Source of the DNA: Sipunculus nudus
Lineage: Eukaryota; Annelida; Sipuncula; Golfingiida; Sipunculidae
DNA length: 64,000 nt
Assembly (NCBI GenBank): GCA_026874595.1
Contig: CM049320.1
Span: forward strand, 45,518,714 to 45,582,713
Reading direction: 5' to 3'
Position numbers and translations under genes: made by a program. Each line of letters begins with the position of its first letter. The first letter of the stretch is position 1. The notes beneath the pieces were generated by a model. That model was not told where the DNA came from. It ran no database searches and saw only the letters and a list, made by a program, of their open reading frames with translations. This document shows, in pieces, positions 48,421 to 58,136 of the stretch.

Positions 48421-49749
48421 TTACATGAAGTTTACGGTTGGTTGATGGAAGATGGGTATTCATTAGCGGTTCTTTATGGACTCAATTAGCGGTTAGTTGG
48501 AACTCAAAGGTATAATTGTTATTAGTCATTCACTATTCAGCGGTTTCAACACAGTCTGACCCGTGAAATAAAAAAAAAACACACACACACAATTTGAAGA
48601 GGAATCTTCAATCAGCACGATAGTTTTTAACACTGCGGTTTCAACATGCAGACACACACGAGAAATTAAATATACACATAAAATTTGGAGAGAAATCATT
48701 TTCAGGATAGTTTTATTGTCTACACCAACCGCGGCACTTAATTTGTTCCAAAATAGGTCACCCGCCACCGATCGTACTTGCGCCAGAGCGGATGATACGT
48801 ACTAACTGAATACTACGCACAGGTAGTATTTTCATGTTAACAAAATAACAACCAACCTAATTTTTTATTCTATAAAGTTATTTTTCTCATAAAATTGTTG
48901 TCTATTTATAATGTCTTTTATTCGGAATGTGGTCCTGTCAGAAGTCAAATATAATCCAAATATGTAACTATTTATTCTTTCCTTAATACATTAAGTGCGT
49001 GTAAGAGATCAATATAAATGATTCATCATCCAGAAACCTTAGATCGACATTTTTCGTCCGTTAATTAAAGGTTCATCCTTTGATTTGTACGAGTGGCTGC
49101 GTCGGGTGAATGGTTTCTCGTGACCGCATTTATACTGCAGCTTCGCTGGTCTCTGGTGAGCAATTCGTTCATGTTTGAGCAAACTTAATATGTTCTCACG
49201 ACATGATATACATACTTATAATAGTGAAAATTATAACAGAAATATGGAAAATAATGTAAGATGTTACACGTTAAACCTGTAATTATCAGTCATTTAAACC
49301 TCTGGTTAGACCAATAAATTGGAAAACGCTGATGGGATAACCATACCCGGAGTTTATCACTATTGAGGGATGGTCGTACTTTAAGCCAAAATAATGCTCT
49401 AATTAACAATAAAATTACTAAATATTTTGTCAAACTTCAGTTAAGGAACACAAAGATATAAGTGCATGAGGGTAATATAGTAATAATGGATAACACAGAT
49501 ATACTAGGCATTAACGTGTGCTGATTTGACGTTTGTTGCATCGATCACAGAGCTTAATGATTTCCCAAAGTGACCCAAGAGAGGATTTACTAACGAAAGT
49601 ATAATTAACTATTATTACTTAGTCTTTTTGTTTTAGTACGTGTAAGTTTAGACAGTCAGACAAGTGATACATGTACTCTTATTTTAACAATACGTCCTAT
49701 CGGGAAACGCTTCAGTGGGTACGTCCCGGCGGCCTACGTCTGAAAAATC
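48421..49749. other. Low-repeat interval
   Basis: Contains a short (CA)n at 48578-48592. A minus-strand frame (48526-48768) starts at a GTG with DLFWNKLSAAVGVDNKT, which looks mildly protein-like but has no further support. Nothing else is seen. Confidence 0.3.
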
Positions 49750-49790
49750 TGCGTCTCACCGGCCTGTAGCCTTCCAGACAACACACCTTT

Positions 49791-49798
49791 GCCAGCTC
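49791..49798. repeat. 8-bp target duplication, left (GCCAGCTC)
   Basis: Identical to 51880-51887 and directly outside the inverted ends of hAT element 2. Confidence 0.85.
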
Positions 49799-49810
49799 CA
49801 GACATGGGGT

Positions 49811-49960
49811 AATAGTAATAAGTAATATTAATAGTAATAGACTATTACAGCTTTTTCCATGTAATAGTAATAGTAATAGACTCAAAAATTTTAGCTGTAA
49901 TAGTAATAGTAATAGAAACAGAAGGCAAAGTAATAGAGTAATACATATTACTTTCTATTA
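49811..49960 (+). repeat. Left TAATAG subterminal array
   Basis: Serial TAATAG units, several as AATAGTAATAGTAATAG. The mirrored array lies at 51725-51865. Confidence 0.85.
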
Positions 49961-51724
49961 CTTCCTGTGAGCCCCTTGATCATGAAGCATACCAGCAAAT
50001 AATGCTGAACACACTCAATTCTTGTCCAGCAATTGCCCAGGAAGTGCCTATTGTTGAGGCAAGCATGGGCCAGCTGCCACACTGCTGGTGACCACTGGTG
50101 CTAATTACATAAGAGTACTGGACAGAGCAGGTCACAGCCAAATAGGTAACCTGGCACAATCTGACCTTTGATTAGTAAACCATGGATAAACAGAGGAATG
50201 TTTGATGTTATGAGACAGATAAATTGTGTATTATTATATTGACATGTAAATCTTATCTCACATCCATCAATCCATATGCATATTCTGAAATGTACCTAGA
50301 TTTATTTTCACAAGCCAGTTTGCATTTTAATCATACAGATTGCAATAACACACATTTAAGAAAAATAGAATATGGAACCAGATGTAATTGCAGTGCAGAC
50401 CCAAAATGTTCATGATAAGCTTATGGTGTTTTCACTACCCATAACGTATGGAAGCCTACAATGCTATATAAACTCATACCAGTACTACAATCACTTTGAT
50501 AAAGTCATACTGCAGGCACATGTATTATCTATTTAATTTATATAAATATTCTTTTAAAATAATTCTTTTAATACTTGTCTGTTATTTCATAGTACCAATT
50601 TTGCAGACCTTCATTCAGTATCTCAAATTATGTTATTTTATATTTTGAAAATTAAATGAACAATTTTTTTAAGATATTAATTTATTTGATTATATAATAT
50701 GAGAATATAAGTAACTGTTAATATTTTACTAATTAATATCTGAAATTTTTATATCAAATGATTAGATCCTGTTATGTACAAAATTTAAAGTATAAGATTG
50801 TTGAATACCAAATTAATTGTGAAAATGATATAAATAATATTTTATTTGTTTTGTAAAATTGATATAAGTTTAAATAACTCTCCATATTCCTAAATTATCT
50901 ATGCTGGTTTTGCTGCAATGAAGAAGGGCATGCCTGAAGAATAAAAGCCATGCAAGCTTCCATTATTGTAAAGTTTACCACCTCTCTGTTCACTCTCAAG
51001 ATGTACTATGTGATAAAATAAAACATGGCATCATATCCAAATGAACATATATACAGTTAAGAAGATGGGGTACTTTTGTCTCCAGTTTAGAATCTGTCCA
51101 GAATCTTGATGTAAACAGTAGAAACAGGACACAGCCCTACCTAAATTCCTCTCCTGATACATACATAAAGGACTAAATTGTCAGCGTTGATACTAAATAT
51201 TAATATTACATAATCATGAATAATTCCTTTGGAGACCATTTTTAGTTACACTGAAAACTTTATTTATTATGCGAAAGAAGATTAAATCTTAACAGAAGTA
51301 TGTACTATAAAATAAATTTATGTAAAATATATATGAAAATAATAAAAAATGTACAAGTATGCATATAATTATAAATCAATATTTTACATATGCCAGGGTC
51401 TTTACAATGGGTTGCTTTTAAATTACATGTACATTCAAGGGTTCATACAATTATCTTATAATTTCGACTTGAAACGCCCCAATAATCATTGAGGTTTCAA
51501 AATATATATATATATATATAAAAACAGAATTAAAGAAGCTGAAATAATTAAGATCTCCAGTATCATTAGGCTTATTGTTAATGACAGACACAGTATAAGA
51601 AAATTGTGTAGGTAACTGGATGATGTAGGTGCTTCTAATATTAATATATAATATAAAAATGTGATTGCAGTGCTAGTTTATAGCACTCATGGCTGCACTA
51701 AGTCTAGAATCCTCCCATCAGTTT

Positions 51725-51865
51725 ATGTAATAGTAATACTAATAGTAATAGATACCCCAGTAACTGTAATAGTAATAGTAATAGAAGATAAAATGTGGTA
51801 ATAGTAATAGTAATATCAGAAATTGAAAGTAATAGTAATAGTAATAGTAATAGAACAACTGTAAT
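51725..51865 (+). repeat. Right TAATAG subterminal array
   Basis: Serial TAATAG units in the same orientation as the left array, although the terminal repeats are inverted; the two arrays are therefore direct repeats of each other. Confidence 0.8.
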
Positions 51866-51879
51866 AGACCCCATGTCTG

Positions 51880-51887
51880 GCCAGCTC
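51880..51887. repeat. 8-bp target duplication, right (GCCAGCTC)
   Basis: Second copy of the 49791-49798 octamer. Confidence 0.85.
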
Positions 51888-52126
51888 ACAGCATACCAAC
51901 TCACTCCATACTAACTCACAACCGGGATTAGTCACACTCCAGTGGTTCCAACTCACACCTGAGCCATACCAACTCACACCAAAGTTCATACTGACTCACA
52001 TCAGTACAAACTATAACTATTTACTTGTATATTTTCCTTAGCAAATACTCTTTACATGCACCATTTTTCCTGGGTGTTAAAAAAATTGTGTTTCTATCTA
52101 AGTATAATATTAATATGAAATATGTT
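51888..52126. other. Interval with CATACCAACTCACA repeats
   Basis: Short direct repeats such as CATACCAACTCACNCC occur at 51891-52005. Related complementary motifs (GAGTGAGTTGGTACCA) lie near 52650-52670, so a degraded inverted-repeat element of about 0.75 kb is possible. Confidence 0.4.
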
Positions 52127-52128
52127 TG

Positions 52129-52163
<35 letters not shown>

Positions 52164-52410
52164 TGCCTTTTTCTTTTCCTCTCTCTCCATCAAATCACCT
52201 TTTCTTTCACTCTTCTAATTCTCTCTCTCTCTTTGTCTCTCATATTCAGTTTTTTCTTTTTCTCTTTCTCTCACCATCCAATCATCTTTCCTTTCACTCA
52301 TCTAATTCTCTCACTCTTCCTCTCTCTTATCACTCTTTCTAACTTTCTCTCTCTCTCTAAACTCGAACTCTCTCTATCTCTCTTTGAACTCTCTCTCTGA
52401 ACCCAAACTA
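52127..52410 (+). repeat. (CT)n-rich low-complexity tract
   Basis: CTCTCT runs alternate with TTTTCTTTC; Ser/Leu/Phe frames here are artefacts. Confidence 0.9.
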
Positions 52411-52866
52411 GTTATCAGATTTGTACAGAAACCTTCATGCATGGACCATATTTCTTTCTTGCTGTACAGAGTTCTATTTATATAGTTGGGACATTTGTTC
52501 ATTCCAATAGTTGTGATTTTGTACTTTGTGTTACATCATTTTATTTTTTGACTTGTAAATGTATTGCATTCAATAAAATTTTATGACTTACCACCATTCC
52601 TGTTAATAACACAAAATTGTTAATTAAGTGGTGTGAGCTGGCATACATGGAGTGAGTTGGTACCACTAGAGTGCACTGGAGTATGACTTGCCCCGGGTGT
52701 GATTTAGTATGGAATAAGTTGGTTTGGTGAGTTGACTGGCTTCTGTGACAAGATAATATGCTAGACAAGTCTGGTATTCAAGGTTATTATCATAAATATG
52801 GCGTTATATGAAGATGTTATTTAGCCACCTAAATGTCATATATACCATTTGGTCTTTCCATCGCAG

Positions 52867-53032
52867 TAAATTATCCAGTCTGAACAGTTCAGGGAGCGAG
52901 TATAGAATCCGGTCTGCATGGACAAGATTATGTGTGTATACGGACATAATGATGTTTAGGATTCATGACCCATGTAATGGAGAAGGAGGCATGTGGATGT
53001 CATATCATCAGGCATGCCATGGCTTACGCTAG
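52867..53032 (+). CDS. Candidate terminal coding exon, hypothetical
   Basis: A good acceptor, GGTCTTTCCATCGCAG, precedes a segment open to a TAG at 53030. After one leading base the frame reads KLSSLNSSGSEYRIRSAW and further on RIHDPCNGEGG. Composition is protein-like and unlike nearby AT-rich frames. No family is recognised. An in-exon donor such as CCCAT|GTAATG cannot be excluded, in which case the stop would not be used. Confidence 0.3.
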
Positions 53033-53232
53033 CCCATAAGAATGAACTCCTCAATTGCTTTTTTTCAGTGACTGACGCAATGTGGAGTCCATAGATTGCA
53101 CCTGCAGTTAACTGTCATTATAACACTCCATACACAACTGTGAGATTTAACATATATCCACTTATTAATGTTCAGTACATCTACGTGTATTGTATATTTG
53201 ACCACTATAAAACATTACTGTTCTGTTCTCAG

Positions 53233-53337
53233 CCCTATTTTGCACCAAGGAAGTTAAATTATGAACATAATAGTACACAGGCAAAAAGCCTTATACAGGA
53301 ATGCCACCAAATGCAAGTTGTCTACCGGGGCTGTTAA
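53233..53337 (+). CDS. Candidate coding exon, hypothetical
   Basis: A textbook polypyrimidine acceptor, TTACTGTTCTGTTCTCAG, is followed by a frame reading PYFAPRKLNYEHNSTQAK and ending QVVYRGC before TAA at 53335. Thirty-four codons with balanced composition. It may be the last exon of the same plus-strand gene as 52867-53032, although joining requires a donor before that segment's stop. Function unknown. Confidence 0.35.
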   Translation, partial: PYFAPRKLNYEHNSTQAKSLIQECHQMQVVYRGC

Positions 53338-53718
53338 TGCTTCAATTCTCTCTGGACAAATGATATCAGTTGTTGATGTTACGGGTGCTTCATGCTTCCA
53401 GAATGGTTAATTTTTATTACAGGCCTTTCGACATACAACATTATGTGAACATTGGTTTGTTAAAACCATAGGAAATATTTTTATTCAATTTCCTTTCTAA
53501 GAGAAACAGATCGTATCGTGCTATAACCCTAGTTAGCCCTTTGGTGGGCCGGCGACGCAACAGAAATCTGAAACCTGATGCGTCACCGTCAGCGGCTAGG
53601 CTTATGTTGACTACTACCAGTATGAGACGGGCCACTCAGTTTAGACCCATCTTGGAAGTGAAGACCGGATTCTATACTCGGGCCCGGTTCAAAATGTTTG
53701 GGTTTTTCCTTTCATTAT
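53338..53718. other. Short interval with overlapping frames
   Basis: 53541-53768 (+) and 53441-53635 (-) are both open across a GC-richer patch. The plus frame is basic at its start (GRRRNRNLK); neither is recognised and I could not choose between them. Confidence 0.3.
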
Positions 53719-53743
53719 GCGCGACCCTGTTTGGGGGTCGCGC
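53719..53743. repeat. Perfect 9-bp-stem hairpin
   Basis: GCGCGACCC at 53719-53727 pairs with GGGTCGCGC at 53735-53743 around TGTTTGG. It lies 24 bp before the next inverted-repeat element. Function unknown. Confidence 0.7.
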
Positions 53744-53767
53744 TGCAGATACTTTCCCTTATGTATA

Positions 53768-54347
53768 GTCCGTCCCAGTACCAGTGTCCGCATGTTTTTC
53801 CGGAATAATTTTTTATACAAGTAAAGCAGTGTAAACCTTTCTTGTCCAAAGGTTGCAGGAGCTATTCCGCCGACTACCTGCATAAAAAGTAATACCTTAC
53901 CTTGCCTTGATTTTATATGAGACAAATAATCCAAAATATGACAAAACAAGCTACAGCGTTTACAACTTATTCCTTGCCTGAGAACTGATAATAAACAAGC
54001 CAATCAAACTTATGACATCAGTCAATTGATGGTGACGTGCGACCGATCACTGTGACGTCTTTGTGACGTCACTGTTGTCTAACAAACACCAAACACAGTC
54101 ACAGACAGAAAGTGTAACATGGAGGAATGTACTGTCTAGCAGTGACAGGAAGACGCCATTCACGGTATTTCAGCAAAAATAACGCAAAAGAGTCGCAAAG
54201 TAATTACGTTTTTCATGATATATAACAACTTTACACAAAATCGGCGGAATATCTGTATATCTGCTTCAGGCCAAAGGGCATTTTTAAAGAATATTTTAAA
54301 AATAATTATCGCGAAAAAAACATGCGGACACGGGTACTGGGACGGAC
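53768..54347. mobile_element. TA-flanked inverted-repeat element (580 bp)
   Basis: GTCCGTCCCAGTACC begins the left end and its complement closes the right. The arms stay similar for about 45 bp, including GTGTCCGCATGTTTTT. TA flanks both sides (53766-53767 and 54348-54349), which suits a Tc1/mariner-type MITE. It contains TGACGTCA at 54064. No transposase frame is present. Confidence 0.7.
54033..54071. promoter_or_regulatory. Cluster of CRE-like TGACGT sites
   Basis: TGACGTG at 54033, TGACGTC at 54053 and the palindrome TGACGTCA at 54064 lie within 40 bp. TGACGTCA is the consensus for CREB/ATF-family factors; activity here is not shown. They sit inside the 580-bp inverted-repeat element. Confidence 0.4.
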
Positions 54348-54349
54348 TA

Positions 54350-55857
54350 GAGTAAGGGGGGGTATTATCGGACACTTTTGGCTTCGTCTGCTTACCGTCA
54401 CATGACTAATCAAAACAACGCCGGCTTCCAGGTATCATTTCAAACCTCACGAACAGAAGATTTTTTTAAGACTAAACATGTCAAGGTCAAGCGCCCTCTA
54501 GTACAAAAAATTTGCAAGAGACGCCGCGGAGGTTCACCTGGGTAATATCGGACACCACCCAGGTAATATCGGACACCGGGCTAAACGGCGATACCTTGTG
54601 CAGGGGTTGACCGTTATATCATGGAAAACTGACGTTGACAGCTGGCACAGACGCAATAACAAGCACAAAACGTATGGTTTTATGGGAAAACATTGTCAAA
54701 TCTTTCATTTGATCAGTTTTTCTACCAATGGTAACCCGTGGATGAGCCGTGTTTGTGGGTTTCTTCTATGGACCTTGGTGCGAGATCGTGACTGGCAAAG
54801 TGCCAGACGATTCGTCGCAGAAAGGCTGTTCTCGAGGATAGCGGAAATTTGCAAACTGAAATGTTTTAAGCTGTCATTTTGTATAAAATATCAATAATTA
54901 CTAACACCCTAGATTAAATGCCGATATAATATGTGTATTTTCCCAGTATATAATCAATAATACCTTTATTTCTGGTAATTCTAAAATACATGCACTGAAG
55001 ACTTCTGTTATGGTAAGGGTAAGATGCATGGAAATGCAAGAACTTATAGTTTTATACTATATGAATATAAAGTGATCATCTAAATGCAAAAAGGCAAATT
55101 AACATTATTATATGCTAAAATAATAATATATAAGTATAACATTTTAATATTTGCAATTTTTTTCATTAAACTGTTCAGTTATAAAAGGTGCATTCAAGCA
55201 ACTTTAAATGCAGATATATATAGCAAATATGTGACATTATGACCCCGTGTACTATGAAATTATATACAGTAGTTCTGCTATAAAAATAACTCCAAATATC
55301 ATAACAATTAATCATATTTGCTTTAGAGGCAATGTGTCGCTGTTTATCCTTCAAAGAGCCCCTTAAAATGATTGCCAGTTTTCATGGTGCCGAGTGTCCG
55401 ATATAACCCAGGTTCCTTTTTGGCCACCCGGGTAATATCGGACACTTAACAAATTACAGTACATTTTAAAATATCTTTGTTTTTAGTCAAGCAAAATGCT
55501 ATGTATGAAAAATAAACAGTCTGACGGTGATATAAACTGGTCAACAGGTCATGACATCACGTCTGACTGTCAAAACTTGACCTAGTTTTGGGGTCACGCC
55601 GATCACGTGTGTCGTGCCTGAACTTTCCAGGACGGCTGAAACCGGTCATTGGTTCCATGGAAGCCGTGTTAAACCAATAAAAAATGACCTTTTATTTAAT
55701 TTTTGGCAGTATTTAACGGAAGTTGTAAACAAAACAAATCATAAACTTTCATTTGTCGCATGCTGTCGGTCGGGATTACCAAAAATGACCATTTCTTGAG
55801 GATTTATAGGCAAGTGTCCGATATTACCCGGGTGTCCGATATTTGCCGGGTTTACTC
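54350..55857. mobile_element. TA-flanked element with ATATCGGACAC repeats (1.5 kb)
   Basis: The left end GAGTAAGGGGGGGTATTATC and the complement of the right end, GAGTAAACCCGGCAAATATC, are followed by GGACAC. TA flanks both sides, and the left TA is shared with the preceding element. GGGTAATATCGGACAC or its complement recurs at about 54541, 54562, 55391, 55430, 55815 and 55830. A 99-codon frame (54598-54897, +) is unrecognised and lacks a DDE-type signature I can see. Confidence 0.6.
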
Positions 55858-55937
55858 TATAGCGTGCATGACTGAGTCAGGGCCCGTCTCAGTCATGGTA
55901 CATGACAACCATTTGTCATGATTTTATTAAACTTTAC

Positions 55938-56018
55938 CTTTGACGCTGCTAATTTGACCGAGTTATCAGCTGCCCCTTCTTGTTGGTCGACAGCTCTAGA
56001 CCAGGGGTCATCAGACAT
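55938..56018 (-). CDS. Candidate first coding exon (minus strand)
   Basis: An ATG at 56018 opens 27 codons, MSDDPWSRAVDQQEGA onward, ending GCGTCAAAG at a strong donor, CAAAG|GTAAAG, in phase 0. The acidic, Gln/Ala-rich sequence looks like a real N terminus. The frame is also open upstream to a GTG at 56075. The start lies 103 bp from an ATG pointing the other way, so the two may share a promoter. I do not recognise the protein, and no second exon could be assigned to the left, where transposable elements intervene. Confidence 0.45.
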
Positions 56019-56121
56019 TTTTGCAGTAATGACTACTGTGTAGCCCACTTTACGTTCACCAACAAAACTCTGCACGCTGAAATAACCGGTGAAACTTAGG
56101 GATTATCGCCTTAAAATCAGC
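56019..56121. promoter_or_regulatory. Possible bidirectional promoter / shared 5' region
   Basis: 103 bp separate two divergent candidate start codons. No TATA box or clear element is seen. The call depends entirely on the flanking exon candidates. Confidence 0.3.
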
Positions 56122-56289
56122 ATGTCGGAAGTCAGATACCGGCTTCCTCGAGAGGGTAAATTCGGGGACTGCCTAAAACGCGTGCGACCTGATTTTGCGG
56201 ACCACATCGTCTGGCCAGAAAAAAAGTGGGGTGTTTTGTTGCCCGACACGTACGCAAGGTGTTTTGTTGATGTGATTGATGGAACTTAA
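56122..56289 (+). CDS. Candidate first exon or 55-aa ORF (plus strand)
   Basis: ATG at 56122 opens MSEVRYRLPREGKFGDCL and continues to WGVLLPDTYARCFVDVIDGT before TAA at 56287. The GC-richer, non-repetitive frame looks coding. Alternatively a donor, GAGAGG|GTAAAT, would end the exon at 56155 in phase 1, which exactly fits the exon candidate at 56340-56446. I cannot decide between an unspliced 55-residue protein and the spliced model. Protein unrecognised. Confidence 0.4.
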   Translation: MSEVRYRLPREGKFGDCLKRVRPDFADHIVWPEKKWGVLLPDTYARCFVDVIDGT

Positions 56290-56339
56290 TATAATTTATG
56301 CTGGGAATAACATCATATATATTTTCTCACTGTTCATAG

Positions 56340-56446
56340 TAATATTACATCTGAACAACACCAACATAATTGAACATATGGAGGAAAGATCGTCAAACAT
56401 GTTAAAATTATGTCTGAAAATGACTGAATCTGGAAACAATGATCTG
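56340..56446 (+). CDS. Candidate internal exon 2 (plus strand)
   Basis: The acceptor TTCTCACTGTTCATAG and the perfect donor GATCTG|GTAAGT bound 107 nt. After two leading bases the frame encodes LHLNNTNIIEHMEERSSN and ends MTESGNNDL in phase 0. The two leading bases complement the phase-1 end at 56155. Amphipathic, Asn/Glu-rich; no family recognised. Confidence 0.45.
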
Positions 56447-56681
56447 GTAAGTATACCCGATGCAAAAAGCTTTTGTAAAACATGCTACATATTATTTTTA
56501 TTTATTTATTATGACCCCTTGTGTCATTTGTGACTTCATCGTCATGTGTTCAATACTTGTAGAGAAAAAAGATGTAAATGCTAAAAGACAAGCAACACCA
56601 TTTTGAAAAGCGGCTATAAGTTTTTAGTCCAATGCAATTGATTAATTGATATTTCTACTAGAAGCCTACCTATTTAGACAG

Positions 56682-56682
<1 letters not shown>

Positions 56683-56740
<58 letters not shown>
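56683..56740. repeat. (TA)n microsatellite
   Basis: Pure TA dinucleotides in what would be the intron between the exon candidates at 56446 and 57596. Confidence 0.95.
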
Positions 56741-56743
<3 letters not shown>

Positions 56744-57472
56744 TATTGTAATAGTTTTACTTCAGTCAAGTGCAAAGGATTGGTACCAGTGTACATGATT
56801 ACTTTTTACTTGGGTGCCATTAATTCTGGATTGTTGATCTACTAACTTGAAGGAACAGGAGGATATTCAAAATCTTGCCATTAATCTTTATAAAATTATT
56901 TTACATTATACCTACTCGCTAACTAAATAAACATTCTTTGATATATCGATATCAAAGGTATACAAGGCATCAATTGGTCTGTCAAAACATAAACTGGAAC
57001 AACAAGAATGCAATAATACAGCTACTATGACTTACTCAATCAGTCAGTTTGCTCATGCAGTCAATCAAAACGTCAAAGAATCTAATCATTGTTGTTGTCT
57101 CTATATCTAAAAGAAGATTACATGTTGGTAAAGTTACTTATGAATAACTGAACTGTAACATATTTAATCACCTAAAATATTGCGAAATTTGCGAACAATA
57201 AATTATATAATATTACCTAAAACTTGGATAGTGGTAATTAAGTTTCTACACTTGTACACATTTTTAGATTTTGTTGTCATTTTAGGCAAACTAACTGAAG
57301 CACCTGTGTGTATTTAAGAATATGCCCCCCCCCTCAACCCCACCCCAACCTCAAATAATAAATAAAATATTCCATATGGATTCTGAAAAGATATCAAAAC
57401 TTATCATTGTTGAACCATAGTTATATTTGATATCTTTTTATGACAAACATATAAAATTGAATTATTTTACTC

Positions 57473-57503
57473 ATCGATGATCGATGATCGATGATCGATG
57501 ATC
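57473..57503 (+). repeat. 7-bp tandem repeat (ATCGATG)n
   Basis: Four to five copies of a heptamer that contains the ATCGAT palindrome. Confidence 0.85.
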
Positions 57504-57595
57504 ATTTTCAAGCAAGCTCTATCTACATGATTATATGGCGATACATTGTTACCTGTATTCCAGTCTTCATCAATTTCTGTTTCATTACATTTCAG

Positions 57596-57751
57596 GAGCA
57601 GATAACTGTAATAGTGATATTACCAACAAGCCAGGTTCCAACCTTGGAATTTGGTCATGGTCAATGTTTTGCAGTATTTGCATGGTCAAGTTATGCAGAT
57701 ATTTTATTTCAGTATTCTTGGTCGTTACATTGTGTTAACAATTTGCTTTAG
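57596..57751 (+). CDS. Candidate exon 3 with stop (plus strand)
   Basis: A textbook acceptor, TTCATTACATTTCAG, opens 51 codons in phase 0: EQITVIVILPTSQVPTLEF, then GQCFAVFAWSSYADILF and a hydrophobic, aromatic end before TAG. The phase matches exon 2, giving 34+107+156 nt, or 98 residues in total. The C-terminal part is hydrophobic enough for a membrane-associated segment. No family is recognised, and alternative exon ends are possible. Confidence 0.35.
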   Translation, partial: EQITVIVILPTSQVPTLEFGHGQCFAVFAWSSYADILFQYSWSLHCVNNLL

Positions 57752-58039
57752 GATACTGGTGTTTACAAGTCAAATTTTATATTCAATGTCATATATGAAT
57801 ATTCATGATTGGCTAGATTTTTTTAGTGGGACTAGTATTTACATATATGTACAGGTCTTCTGTTTTGATTTTAAATATTACTAATAGGACTGGAGCATCA
57901 TTTTTTTATGCTTTTTGAATGCACTGAATATGTGACGTGGCATATTTTGAGTAATCTAAAAGAAATTGGGTTACATGACGAACACCGTCTGCAAAATAGG
58001 CCGCACGCTTTTTAGGCACTTGTTTAGGTACGCGATACT
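57752..58039. other. AT-rich interval, nothing supported
   Basis: No open frame or repeat with support. Confidence 0.4.
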
Positions 58040-58061
58040 GCGTGCATGCATGCATGCACGC
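58040..58061. repeat. Perfect 22-bp palindrome of GCATGC units
   Basis: GCGTGCATGCA followed by its exact complement. Alternating purine/pyrimidine throughout, so Z-DNA or cruciform formation is conceivable. Confidence 0.85.
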
Positions 58062-58081
58062 GTTTTAGGCAGTTCCTTTAT

Positions 58082-58136
58082 TTCGCTGATCAGTGGTCTA
58101 CAGCATAAAACATCAATCAGCGCGCTGATCAGCGAA
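58082..58136. repeat. Inverted repeat TTCGCTGATCAG / CTGATCAGCGAA
   Basis: Exact 12-bp arms with a 31-bp spacer that contains CAGCGCGCTG. Together with the neighbouring palindrome it may be a remnant of a small DNA transposon. Confidence 0.7.

Larger units (their letters stand above)
46819..49789. mobile_element. Possible element with inverted CCGGTGAGACGCA ends
   Basis: AAGGTGT (46819) and CCGGTGAGACGCA (46842-46854) on the left are matched in inverted order by TGCGTCTCACCGG (49750-49762) and ACACCTT (49783-49789). Related GGACGCAC and GGGACGTAC motifs lie just inside both ends. The interval holds a 78-bp minisatellite and a polypyrimidine tract. No target duplication is visible, so element status is tentative. 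Confidence 0.4.
49799..51879. mobile_element. hAT-type element 2 (2.1 kb)
   Basis: Ends CAGACATGGGGT and ACCCCATGTCTG (after CTGTAATAG) are exact inverted repeats flanked by an identical 8-bp duplication. Subterminal arrays of TAATAG occur at both ends (49811-49960 and 51725-51865). The interior is AT-rich with a slightly GC-richer stretch at 49970-50160 that is open in one plus-strand frame with EPLDHEAYQQIMLNTLNSCP. That could be a transposase remnant or captured exon; no hAT domain is identifiable. Confidence 0.85.

Noticed and set aside
50224..50415. 63-codon Cys-containing ORF inside hAT element 2
   Set aside because: Unrecognised, AT-biased and inside a non-autonomous element; no splice or start evidence beyond an ATG-less opening.
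54598..54897. 99-codon ORF as transposase of the 54350-55857 element
   Set aside because: No DDE/D triad, helix-turn-helix or zinc-finger pattern could be seen; too short for a transposase.
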